This document shows positions 53,862-64,000 of a DNA stretch of 64,000 nt, one piece after another (the first letter of the stretch is position 1; each line of letters opens with the position of its first letter). The notes below the pieces were generated by a model, which saw only the letters and a program-made list of their open reading frames with translations, searched no databases and was not told the origin of the DNA. Position numbers and translations under genes: made by a program. Origin of the DNA: Methylophilus sp. 5 (lineage in GTDB: Bacteria; Pseudomonadota; Gammaproteobacteria; Burkholderiales; Methylophilaceae); assembly GCF_000515275.1 (NCBI RefSeq), contig NZ_KI911560.1, positions 2,418,001 through 2,482,000 of the forward strand. Direction: 5' to 3'.

Positions 53862-54698
53862 TTAAGTGAGTTCGCGTAACACCGCCGGAATCAGCGCAGG
53901 CAGATCGTCGGCGATTAGCCCCGGCCCAAACAAGGTGGCGGCGCGCCCATGTATCCAGGCCGCTGCAGCGCTTGCCTCAAAAGCGGGCATGCCTTGTGCC
54001 AGCAAGCCGGTGATTAACCCTGCCAATACATCGCCAGCGCCGGCGGTGGCTAGGCTGGGCGGTGCATTGTGGTTAATTGCGATGCGACCATCGGTGGCGG
54101 CGATGATGGTTTGCGCGCCCTTAAGTAATACCACCGCATTAAGCGCCTGCGCCGCTTGTTGTGTCTGCACAATGCGCTGTGCGAGCTGGCTGGAGGGTTG
54201 CACGCCTAACAGGGCTGCAAACTCGCCATCGTGCGGGGTGCAGACACAGGGCGCTGTGATGTTTTGTTTGAGTAGGGCGGTTTGCCTGGCAAACGTGGTC
54301 AACGCATCTGCGTCTAACACTACCGGTTTGCCGGTGCGCAGCATATTAAGTGTGGTTGCGCGGGTTTGATCGCTGCTGCCGGCGCCTGGGCCGATTAAGT
54401 AAGCGCTAATGCGCGGCTCTGCGATTAGGTGATCCAGCATGGCTTGGTTGCTGTACGGTTTGGCCATGATGCTGAGTAGCTGGCTGGCATAAATCGCTAA
54501 AGCTAACTCGGGCACGGCTATCGCGGTTAACCCGGCGCCCACGCGTGCCGCGGCCAGTGCCGCCAGTCTGGCCGCGCCGGTGATGGGGTAGCCACCTTGA
54601 ATCAGGGCATAGCCGCGGCGGTATTTATGGCTGGTGGCATCTGGCTTGGGCAGCAGGTGTTGCCACAGGGCAGGGTGGTTGGCTGTTTCGGTTTGCAT
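53862..54698 (-). CDS. nnrD: ADP-dependent NAD(P)H-hydrate dehydratase
   Basis: The protein has 278 residues from ATG 54698 (MQTETANHPALW), chosen over a longer start at 54764. It is the YjeF C-terminal (ribokinase-like) domain alone. Motifs are RRGYALIQGGYPITGAARL, GPGAGSSD, VLDADALTTF, CTPHDGEFAALLG and the ADP-binding ATAGAGDVLAGLITG. It repairs hydrated NAD(P)H, normally with the NnrE epimerase, whose domain is not fused here. It is divergent from pyrG. Confidence 0.92.
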   Translation of the reverse strand: MQTETANHPALWQHLLPKPDATSHKYRRGYALIQGGYPITGAARLAALAAARVGAGLTAIAVPELALAIYASQLLSIMAKPYSNQAMLDHLIAEPRISAYLIGPGAGSSDQTRATTLNMLRTGKPVVLDADALTTFARQTALLKQNITAPCVCTPHDGEFAALLGVQPSSQLAQRIVQTQQAAQALNAVVLLKGAQTIIAATDGRIAINHNAPPSLATAGAGDVLAGLITGLLAQGMPAFEASAAAAWIHGRAATLFGPGLIADDLPALIPAVLRELT

Positions 54699-54808
54699 GA
54701 GCGTGATTGTAAGCCTGTGTGTAGAAAATGACGAGCCAGCCCCTGTTTTATCGCTGCCGTTCATTGTCGGCGAGGGGGCTTTACGGTAAAATGTTCTCCC
54801 GTCTGTAA

Positions 54809-56464
<1,656 letters not shown>

Positions 56465-56473
56465 GGATCTCTG

Positions 56474-57313
56474 ATGAAATTATGTGGTTTTGACGTTGGT
56501 CTTGAGCATCCGCTGTTTTTAATCGCCGGTCCTTGCGTGATCGAGTCTAAACAGATGGCGATTGATACGGCTGGGCAATTAAAAGAAATGGCAGCGCGTA
56601 TCGGCGTGCCATTTATTTATAAGTCTTCTTACGATAAGGCCAACCGCAGCTCTACCAAAACCTTTCGTGGTTTTGGTTTAGAAGAGGGGCTCAGAATTCT
56701 GGACGAAGTGCGTGCCCAGATAGGCGTGCCGATTTTGACCGATGTACATAGCGAAGAGCAGGTGCCGCATGTGGCGGCGGTGGTCGACGTCTTGCAAACG
56801 CCCGCTTTTTTATGCCGCCAGACCGATTTTATTGTGGCTTGTGCCCAGTCTGGCAAGCCGGTAAATATTAAAAAAGGCCAGTTTTTGGCGCCTGGTGACA
56901 TGAAGCAAGTGGTCAACAAAGCAAAAGAAGCCAATGGCGGCGCTGACAATATTATGGTTTGCGAACGCGGCGCTTCTTTTGGCTATAACACCCTGGTGTC
57001 TGATATGCGCGGCTTAGCCATCATGCGTGAAACCCATTGCCCGGTTGTGTTTGATGCCACGCATTCGGTACAGCAACCAGGCGGGCAAGGTGACAAGAGC
57101 GGTGGTCAGCGCGAGTTTGTGCCTGTATTGGCACGCGCGGCCGTGGCGAGTGGTATTGCCGGTGTTTTCATGGAAACGCATCCTGATCCGAGCAAAGCCT
57201 TGTCAGACGGCCCGAACGCCTGGCCATTAGGCAAAATGGAAGACTTGCTGCATCTGCTGGTTGACCTCGACAAACTGGTGAAAAAAGCCGGTTTCGCTGA
57301 ACAAACGCTGTAA
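56474..57313 (+). CDS. kdsA: 3-deoxy-8-phosphooctulonate synthase
   Basis: The protein has 279 residues. Motifs are [34 protein letters not shown] and [20 protein letters not shown]. It condenses phosphoenolpyruvate and arabinose-5-phosphate to KDO-8-phosphate for lipopolysaccharide, so it marks a Gram-negative envelope. AAGGA six bases before the ATG. It is between pyrG and eno. Confidence 0.97.
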   Translation: MKLCGFDVGLEHPLFLIAGPCVIESKQMAIDTAGQLKEMAARIGVPFIYKSSYDKANRSSTKTFRGFGLEEGLRILDEVRAQIGVPILTDVHSEEQVPHVAAVVDVLQTPAFLCRQTDFIVACAQSGKPVNIKKGQFLAPGDMKQVVNKAKEANGGADNIMVCERGASFGYNTLVSDMRGLAIMRETHCPVVFDATHSVQQPGGQGDKSGGQREFVPVLARAAVASGIAGVFMETHPDPSKALSDGPNAWPLGKMEDLLHLLVDLDKLVKKAGFAEQTL

Positions 57314-57328
57314 TAAAAGCTTAATTTT

Positions 57329-57457
57329 GCCGCAGATGAACGCGGATAAGCGCAGATAACATCTGATATATGTTGAATCCATATTGGTGGTTTCGACAAA
57401 ACAATTGTTTTAAGAATTGATTTTATCAGCGAGCATCTGCGTTTATCTGCGGCTGAT
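57329..57457. repeat. CCGCAGAT-type inverted repeat between kdsA and eno
   Basis: GCCGCAGATGAACGCGGATA at 57329 onward (to 57359) is complemented by the inverted copy at 57434-57457, with about 75 bp between. It matches the repeat at 45507-45537. It is a dispersed intergenic repeat. Confidence 0.7.
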
Positions 57458-57459
57458 AA

Positions 57460-58776
<1,317 letters not shown>

Positions 58777-58821
58777 GCAAGACTCGGGTCATCTGGGCTC
58801 ACTGCATTAGCTTAGGTCAAT

Positions 58822-59238
58822 GTGCGTAAACTGACGGTGGTATTCGTAGTCCTGATTGCCCTGCTGCAATATCCATTGTGGCTGGGCAAGGGGAGCTGGC
58901 TGCGTGTGTGGCAGTATTCACAGCAGATTGAAGCGCATGAAAAGCGCAACGAGTATTACCGGCAGCGTAATGAAACATTGCGTGCCGAAGTCCGTGACCT
59001 AAAGCAGGGGCAATCAGCGATTGAAGAGCGCGCGCGCAGTGAGCTAGGGCTGCTTAAACAGGATGAAGTGTTTTTTCAGGTGATCCAGAATAAACAGTCT
59101 GCGACCAGTAAGCCGACTTCGCCGCTAGAGGCTAAATCTATAGCGGCTAACCCGCTAGGCGCAAAAACACTGCCCTCGGTGCCGGCAGAAACTAAACCAG
59201 AGATGGCGGACGATGTTGTTAGTCCGGTGAACCAATAA
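58822..59238 (+). CDS. ftsB: Cell division protein FtsB
   Basis: The protein has 138 residues from a GTG start. One N-terminal transmembrane helix (LTVVFVVLIALLQYPLWLG) is followed by a coiled coil (about 33-68) with RQRNETLRAEVRDLKQG and the FtsB motif RARSELGLLKQDEVFFQV. FtsB bridges FtsL and FtsQ at the divisome. The C-terminal 50-residue low-complexity tail is longer than in E. coli FtsB (103 residues). eno-ftsB order is conserved. Confidence 0.92.
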   Translation: MRKLTVVFVVLIALLQYPLWLGKGSWLRVWQYSQQIEAHEKRNEYYRQRNETLRAEVRDLKQGQSAIEERARSELGLLKQDEVFFQVIQNKQSATSKPTSPLEAKSIAANPLGAKTLPSVPAETKPEMADDVVSPVNQ

Positions 59239-59269
59239 AAAAGGCGCTTCAAGCGCCTTTTTTATTGGT
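59231..59269. terminator. Perfect bidirectional terminator between ftsB and ygfZ
   Basis: A 19-base perfect inverted repeat (ACCAATAAAAAAGGCGCTT with its complement, one-base loop) overlaps the ftsB stop region. The A and T tracts beside the GGCGCTT stem serve both convergent genes. Confidence 0.9.
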
Positions 59270-59277
59270 TGCTATTG

Positions 59278-60282
59278 TTATGGCAGGGCATAAGGTAGGT
59301 CTTGAAATGCCAGTGGCTGGCCTTGCCAGTTGATGGCCCCGGCTGCTTGGGCTTCCAGGCGGCATTCAGCCAGCACCCACCAGCCATTGTTTGTGGCTGG
59401 CGCCACGCGCACCAGTAGGCCTGCTTCTTGTTGCTGGGCATCGTGCAAAACGTCACCCGCTTGTGGGGTATGTTCACCCGCACTTAATTGGGCCAGCATG
59501 GTTCTGCGTTTCACTTTGCCCAGGTAATGCGTGCGTGCGACGATCTCCTGGCCGGTGTAGCAGCCTTTTTTAAAGTTGATGCCATTGAGTGCATCCAGAT
59601 TAATCATTTGCGGCACGAACTGCTCTTTGGTGGCCGCATACACCTGAGGAATGCCTGCCTGAACCTCCAGCGCCTCCCACTGCGTGGTGCTGGCGGGGGC
59701 GAATATCGCTGATAGCGACAACCAGCTGGCTTGCGCCTGTTCGTGGCTTACAACCAATAATGCCCGTTGCTGCTTGCCTGCATCGGTCAGCCGTATCAGT
59801 GTGCCGTGAGTATCGTGTGCCAATTGATGTGCGGCTGTGGGCAGCTGTGGCATGCTGGTGGCAAGCGTGTCACTGGCCAGGCCAAACGTCAGCAGACGGT
59901 CGCTGGCGTCTTCAACCAGCACTTTGCTGCGCAGCACATACATGCGCAAGCGTTTGACCAGGTCTGCAATCAACGCGCGTGGGCATTGCAGGTAAATCAC
60001 ATCATTGAGGCTAAAGCTATAGAACAGCGCCAATAAACGGCCTTTAGGTGAGCAATAACCATTGAATTGCGCCCCTTGGGCAAGCAGTTTAATATCGTTA
60101 GTGACTTGTCCTTGCAAAAAGGTCTCGCTGTCTGCGCCACTGATCGCAATCAGGCCACTGCTGGAAAGGTCAAACAGTTGCGCGCCGACAGTTGAGGCTG
60201 CAAATATGGCTGCGCCTTGCGCATCGAATTGCGCCCCTTGAGCGGCCAAAAATGATTGCCAGGGGTTGGTTGAATTGGACAT
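59278..60282 (-). CDS. ygfZ: tRNA-modifying folate-binding protein YgfZ
   Basis: The protein has 334 residues from ATG 60282 (AAGGAAT eight bases upstream). The GcvT-like folate domain includes the family signature KKGCYTGQEIVARTHYLGKV. YgfZ helps with synthesis or repair of some Fe-S enzymes such as MiaB and SdhA-related proteins. It is divergent from ygfX. Confidence 0.93.
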   Translation of the reverse strand: MSNSTNPWQSFLAAQGAQFDAQGAAIFAASTVGAQLFDLSSSGLIAISGADSETFLQGQVTNDIKLLAQGAQFNGYCSPKGRLLALFYSFSLNDVIYLQCPRALIADLVKRLRMYVLRSKVLVEDASDRLLTFGLASDTLATSMPQLPTAAHQLAHDTHGTLIRLTDAGKQQRALLVVSHEQAQASWLSLSAIFAPASTTQWEALEVQAGIPQVYAATKEQFVPQMINLDALNGINFKKGCYTGQEIVARTHYLGKVKRRTMLAQLSAGEHTPQAGDVLHDAQQQEAGLLVRVAPATNNGWWVLAECRLEAQAAGAINWQGQPLAFQDLPYALP

Positions 60283-60338
60283 AAATGGGATTCCTTCCGG
60301 GGCAGTGCATGTTTGCATGTGCTGCCCTCACTAACGCG

Positions 60339-60842
60339 ATGAAAAAAGCTATTTTATCAAGTGAAATTGGTCTGCGGCTCCGACCCTCTACATTTTTATG
60401 GGGATGGTGGTGGCTATTTTCAATGCTGGTTGTGTTCAGCCTGTTATATTGCCTGCCAGCAGGGTGGGCGGCACTTGGCCTGTTTGCCTACGGGCTGGCC
60501 TGCATTTGGCAGTGGATGCAATTAGCGGCGACACGTTGGGCATGGAGTGTTCAGTCGTTAAGGGTTGATGTCTTTGGGCACATGACATTCACTAATGCGC
60601 TAGGCCAGACCTGGTCTTTCAGGGTGCTCGCTGATACGGTGGTGCATCCGGCCTGCATAGTCATTCATCTCACTGATCTGGTACAGCAACAGGAGGTGAG
60701 TGCTGTGCCTGATCACCCACGCCAGAAGTTTTTTACAGATTGGCTACACCCTAAGCGCTTGCTGATTTTGCCTGATCAGGCAGACGCCAGTAGTTTGAAG
60801 GCCTTGCGCGCCTGGTTAAAGTGGGGTGCTCACGAGCACTAA
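60339..60842 (+). CDS. ygfX: YgfX/CptA-like membrane protein
   Basis: The protein has 167 residues from ATG 60339. Two N-terminal transmembrane helices (WGWWWLFSMLVVFSLLY; GLFAYGLACIWQW) are followed by a cytoplasmic domain ending in a Trp-rich helix, as in E. coli YgfX (CptA). In E. coli ygfX sits next to sdhE (ygfY), divergent from ygfZ. Here sdhE is absent from the usual place. YgfX affects MreB/FtsZ and flagellar or prodigiosin phenotypes in known species. Confidence 0.78.
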   Translation: MKKAILSSEIGLRLRPSTFLWGWWWLFSMLVVFSLLYCLPAGWAALGLFAYGLACIWQWMQLAATRWAWSVQSLRVDVFGHMTFTNALGQTWSFRVLADTVVHPACIVIHLTDLVQQQEVSAVPDHPRQKFFTDWLHPKRLLILPDQADASSLKALRAWLKWGAHEH

Positions 60843-60882
60843 TCCACCTTGCAGACACTCCTGCATTGGACAGTTTTCACTG

Positions 60883-62010
60883 TTACAGACGATGGCTCAA
60901 ACGCTTTCTCAAAGCAATGACAGCGGTGACGAGCCCTGTCAGCAATAATGCAATGTTCGATGGTTCTGGCACTGGCATCAGTAAAAAAGACCTGAACTCT
61001 CCGCTACTATTCATGCCATTAGCGACAATCCAGCCTTGATTGTTAATATCATCGGCAGTGTAGAGGGAGATACCATTCTGGTTGACTAATAGATCTTGCA
61101 GCTTCATTGGATTGCCATCTTCCCAAAGTACTGCTAACTCGCCGAAGTCGTTACTAATGTAGCTACCAACAATGGCGCCATGGTTGTTGATGGCATAAGC
61201 AAAGCTGGCATATCCCCCCAGTGTTCCCAACTCTGTTGCCACGCCGTTGTCCCATAATGTGGCGAATTGGCGTGAGTAAGTTGCGTCACTCCAGCCGACA
61301 ATCTGGTTATTATCGTTAATATCAAAGGCTTGTGAGTTTCCTGAGGCATTCAGGTAAGTCAGCGTATTATTGTTCCACGCGGCGGCTTGAACATTAAATG
61401 TACCACCGCCACCGATTTGGCCCACGATGACGCCGTTGTTGTTGATTGCATAAGCTTCGCTGATGCTTTGTTCCGGCGTTGAAAGGGCTGTGACATTGCC
61501 ATTTTGCCATAACGTGGCAATTTGTCTGGATTGGCCGTTCTGGCTCCAGCCCACAAGTTGCCCGCTGTTGTTGAGGTTATTTACACCGCTCTGAGTGCCA
61601 CCTAAGGAAGCTAAAGTGGTGGTCATGCCATTGTCCCAGAGCGTTGCATTGCTGGCATGGGGGGTGTTTGGGATAGGTACACCGTATCTAGACGGTGCAT
61701 GAAATGTGGTGCCTGCAACTTGCCCGTCATCATTGATTGATGAGGCTAGCGTGACAGTCTTGAGGGGTGTGTCTAGGGTTGTTTTACTATTTAATGACCA
61801 GATGGTTGCCTGACTCTTGAGATATAGCTGATTTTGCACAGAAACATAGGTGCTGCTATTGCCTGCAATTTGCCCCTTATCATTAATAGATGAGGCATAG
61901 CTCTCCATGAAACCATTTTGTGGCGTTAGTTCTGTCACCAGGTATTGTGGCGCAGCGTAAATACTTGGGCTAAATAAAGTGTAGCCCAATAAAAAACAAA
62001 GTTGACGCAT
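60883..62010 (-). CDS. HAF-repeat protein with PEP-CTERM anchor
   Basis: The protein has 375 residues. The signal peptide (MRQLCFLLGYTLFSPSIYAA) is followed by at least six HAF-type repeats, each with an xINNxGxIVGxS core and an A-x-LW block (for example ASSINDDGQVAGTT, YAINNNGVIVGQI, FDINDNNQIVGWS, YAINNHGAIVGSY). The C-terminal PEP-CTERM signal is VPEPSNIALLLTGLVTAVIA with a basic end (RKRLSHRL). PEP-CTERM proteins are sorted by exosortase, often with exopolysaccharide production. Function of the repeat domain is unknown. AAGGGAAGAG before ATG. Confidence 0.9.
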   Translation of the reverse strand: MRQLCFLLGYTLFSPSIYAAPQYLVTELTPQNGFMESYASSINDKGQIAGNSSTYVSVQNQLYLKSQATIWSLNSKTTLDTPLKTVTLASSINDDGQVAGTTFHAPSRYGVPIPNTPHASNATLWDNGMTTTLASLGGTQSGVNNLNNSGQLVGWSQNGQSRQIATLWQNGNVTALSTPEQSISEAYAINNNGVIVGQIGGGGTFNVQAAAWNNNTLTYLNASGNSQAFDINDNNQIVGWSDATYSRQFATLWDNGVATELGTLGGYASFAYAINNHGAIVGSYISNDFGELAVLWEDGNPMKLQDLLVNQNGISLYTADDINNQGWIVANGMNSSGEFRSFLLMPVPEPSNIALLLTGLVTAVIALRKRLSHRL

Positions 62011-62139
62011 TTCTCTTCCCTTAATTATTTTGACTCACTCAATTGACAATGAGTTTTTTTAATAATTGTAAATCAACCAAGTAAAAACACAATTTATTCG
62101 TTTCTACAGAGGGTATTTAAGTGTCATGTAACAGGTGCT

Positions 62140-63180
62140 TTATTGAAAGTGGTTATCGTGAGCCACGGAGTCTCTGCGCGCAAACAGGCGTGACTTGATT
62201 TCTTTGCGGTATCGTCCGACGCTGTATTTGAAGTCACGTGTTGACTCCCGGTTGACGTAGGTGCCCAAAACACAAATGCCAGCCAGGCTGGCGAGTAACC
62301 AGTCTATAGAAAAAGGGACTGTTTCATGGTGTGAGGAGCGATGTTTTTGTATGGCTTGCAACACTGCGCGAGGATCGTCGCCATCGAGGTAGTCTGCGCC
62401 GATTTCTTCTGCCAGCTTTTGCAAATAGGGCACGGCGCGCCTGGAGATGAACCTGTCGTAGTCAGAAATGGCGACGCTGTCATCGCGGCCACTGCTTTTA
62501 CTGGCCGTGACTTGTGCAATATTGGGCTGAACCGCAAAACTTTCATTCGACCAGTAACCTATCATTTGATTGGCTTCAGTCAGCTTGGGAATGCCAGTGC
62601 CTTTGTCTGAGCCTATACCGACCAGAAACCAGCCGTCTCCACCCTGGAAGTCACGCAGGTTACGCGTGTTGAATGCATGCAGTAATGGCGCTTCATCACC
62701 ATCAGTAAAATAGACTGCTTTGGTCGCTTCAGGCATTTGGCGTAGTAACTTTGCCGTGATCATCACACTTTCGCGGAGTTGGCTGTTACCGGTCCAGGCC
62801 ATGCGCCAATCCAGGTGGTCTATGGTTTCATGAATGGCCGAGAAATGCGTGCACACTTGCAAGGGGTTATACAATGCGGCGACGGCATCACCGGCAAAAA
62901 TGCCGATGCTTAAACGCGTGTGGCAGGGTAGTTGGGAAACAATGTCGTGCATCATGCGTTTGGTATAGGTCAGGCGGCTTACGGCGTGGTGATCCAGTGA
63001 CATATCTACGGCGTTCATGCTTTGTGTAATGTCTGCGATGAGAAAATACGTGTGTACATTGCGTTTGACAGGAATGCTGGGGTGCATGATTGCACCCAGC
63101 AGGCAGAGCAGCGCCAATGCCAATAGATTGGTTTCGCGATATTTTAGCCAGTATTTGAGCCATCGTTTTTTCATGGTCAT
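62140..63180 (-). CDS. MxaL-like vWA protein of methanol dehydrogenase maturation
   Basis: The protein has 346 residues. One N-terminal helix (TNLLALALLCLLGAIM) is followed by a von Willebrand A domain with the MIDAS motif IADITQSMNAVD, VYFTDGDEAP and IGYWSNESFAV, and a second helix near 292-312 (WLLASLAGICVLG). MxaL-type proteins lie in mxa clusters and assist the assembly of calcium into methanol dehydrogenase. A paralogue is next to it upstream. The first ATG is at 63180; ATG 63174 is also possible. Confidence 0.85.
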   Translation of the reverse strand: MTMKKRWLKYWLKYRETNLLALALLCLLGAIMHPSIPVKRNVHTYFLIADITQSMNAVDMSLDHHAVSRLTYTKRMMHDIVSQLPCHTRLSIGIFAGDAVAALYNPLQVCTHFSAIHETIDHLDWRMAWTGNSQLRESVMITAKLLRQMPEATKAVYFTDGDEAPLLHAFNTRNLRDFQGGDGWFLVGIGSDKGTGIPKLTEANQMIGYWSNESFAVQPNIAQVTASKSSGRDDSVAISDYDRFISRRAVPYLQKLAEEIGADYLDGDDPRAVLQAIQKHRSSHHETVPFSIDWLLASLAGICVLGTYVNRESTRDFKYSVGRYRKEIKSRLFARRDSVAHDNHFQ

Positions 63181-63234
63181 CTATCATGTATTGCCTGCAT
63201 CACTGGCCTAGGATGTCAGAAGAAGGCGTATTTA

Positions 63235-64000
63235 TTATTGAAAATGGTTGTCGTGCGCAACTGCCTCGCTGCTTGTAAATAATCTGGAGCGAATCTGGTG
63301 ATGGTAAAGGTTCAGGTTTTGCCTGATTTGGCGCCAGGGGTGACGGCTAGCATAAGTGCCTAATACACACAGGCCTGACAGCGTGGCAAACAGCCAGCTG
63401 AGTGGCAGTGGCGCGATGTCGCGGCGCGCAGGTTTTTGTGCTTTCATGGCTTTGAGTACGGTGTAAGTACTGTCGCCTTTAATATAGTTGGCACCGATTT
63501 CTTTAGTCAGGCTCTCTAAGTATTCTGTTGAGAGTTTTGAGATAAACCGGTCATTGTCGCCATAGGCGATGTTGTCATCACGCACGCCCAAGGTGCTTTC
63601 CGAGATCTGGGCAATGCCTGGTTGCATGGCAAAACTCTCGTTAGACCAGTAACCGATCACCTGGTTATCCGGGCTGAGTTTGGGAATGCCGACGCCTTCT
63701 TCTGAGCCTATGCCGACAAACAGCCACTCATCGCCGCCCTGAAACTCTTCAAGATTTTTGGTATTAAACGCATGCAGCTTGGGCGCTTCTTCACCATCGG
63801 TAAAATAGATCACTTGTGCCGGTTCTGGCATGGCGCGCACCACTTTGGCGGTCACAAACAAGCTCTCCCGCACGCGGCTATTGCCTGACCAGGCCATGCG
63901 CCAGTCTAAGTGGGCGATGGTGTCTTGAATCGCGGCAAAATTAGTGCAAACCTCAATGGGGGCATACATGGCCGCAACTGAGTTACCGGCAAACATGCCG
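63235..64000 (-). CDS. mxaL: MxaL-like vWA protein, partial
   Basis: The visible part is the C-terminal 253+ codons; the N-terminus is beyond the window edge. It includes VIYFTDGEEAP, IGYWSNESFAM, FVGIGSEEGVGIPKL and a late helix (WLFATLSGLCVLG), and ends VAHDNHFQ, the same end as the paralogue at 62140. Roughly half of the residues are identical in the two. As the upstream copy it may be the more canonical MxaL. Confidence 0.8.
   Translation of the reverse strand, partial: GMFAGNSVAAMYAPIEVCTNFAAIQDTIAHLDWRMAWSGNSRVRESLFVTAKVVRAMPEPAQVIYFTDGEEAPKLHAFNTKNLEEFQGGDEWLFVGIGSEEGVGIPKLSPDNQVIGYWSNESFAMQPGIAQISESTLGVRDDNIAYGDNDRFISKLSTEYLESLTKEIGANYIKGDSTYTVLKAMKAQKPARRDIAPLPLSWLFATLSGLCVLGTYASRHPWRQIRQNLNLYHHQIRSRLFTSSEAVAHDNHFQ

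Overview
The window looks like a chromosomal segment of a methylotrophic betaproteobacterium, most likely of the family Methylophilaceae. The evidence is two tandem MxaL-type vWA proteins of the methanol dehydrogenase maturation cluster at the right edge, betaproteobacterial-style housekeeping genes (guaBA, ratA-rnfH/smpB, pyrG-kdsA-eno-ftsB, ygfZ/ygfX, pqiABC, a cyanide-insensitive-type cydAB) and a PEP-CTERM protein. The genus cannot be fixed from sequence reading alone.

Layout. 0-1.1 kb: a PIN-toxin/HTH-antitoxin pair and an orphan antitoxin-like gene. 1.1-6.5 kb: a GAF-PAS-GGDEF-EAL protein, a CPA2 antiporter and a 7TM diguanylate cyclase. 6.6-15.6 kb: envelope genes (lipoprotein, BON-LysM protein, pqiABC), the cydAB operon with a 44-codon DUF2474 gene overlapping cydB, and a HipBA-like pair. 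15.7-19.7 kb: a compact integrated element (core 3946 bp) in tRNA-Asn(GTT), bounded by 85-bp direct repeats and carrying a rolling-circle Rep, an excisionase-like HTH protein, a tyrosine integrase and one AT-rich cargo gene of unknown function. 19.9-29.1 kb: a stand-alone LapA-type retention-module protein, aspartate aminotransferase, a trypsin/TPR protein, uvrB, SemiSWEET, galU, a hypoxanthine-guanine phosphoribosyltransferase and a TonB-dependent receptor. 29.4-30.7 kb: an intact IS256-family insertion sequence with 28-bp terminal repeats and an 8-bp target duplication.

32.0-40.8 kb: a second integrated element (offset 8732 bp) in tRNA-Ser(CGA), bounded by 21-bp repeats. It has a large tyrosine integrase, a serine resolvase, a zinc-ribbon/deoxyribosyltransferase-like protein, a DUF2971 protein, two lipoproteins, a membrane protein, a zinc-ribbon protein with an SSB-like acidic tail and 0.77 kb of repeat-rich non-coding DNA. 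The word GTGGCTCA occurs near both ends of this element and three times at its resolvase promoter.

41-64 kb: mostly core chromosome. It holds a two-component system with a Spy/CpxP-like protein (probably metal or envelope stress), ybiT, a nitroreductase, a GreA/GreB-type factor, trpS, guaA, guaB, rnfH, ratA, smpB, two tandem paralogous double-glycine-leader peptides with GxxxG motifs (a candidate two-peptide bacteriocin), NAD(P)H-hydrate dehydratase, pyrG, kdsA, eno, ftsB, ygfZ, ygfX, a HAF-repeat PEP-CTERM protein and the mxaL pair.

The most novel-looking items are the tandem double-glycine peptides (53.1-53.7 kb), the cargo genes of the two tRNA-borne elements (16-17 kb and 32.3-39 kb) and the shared motif system of the second element.
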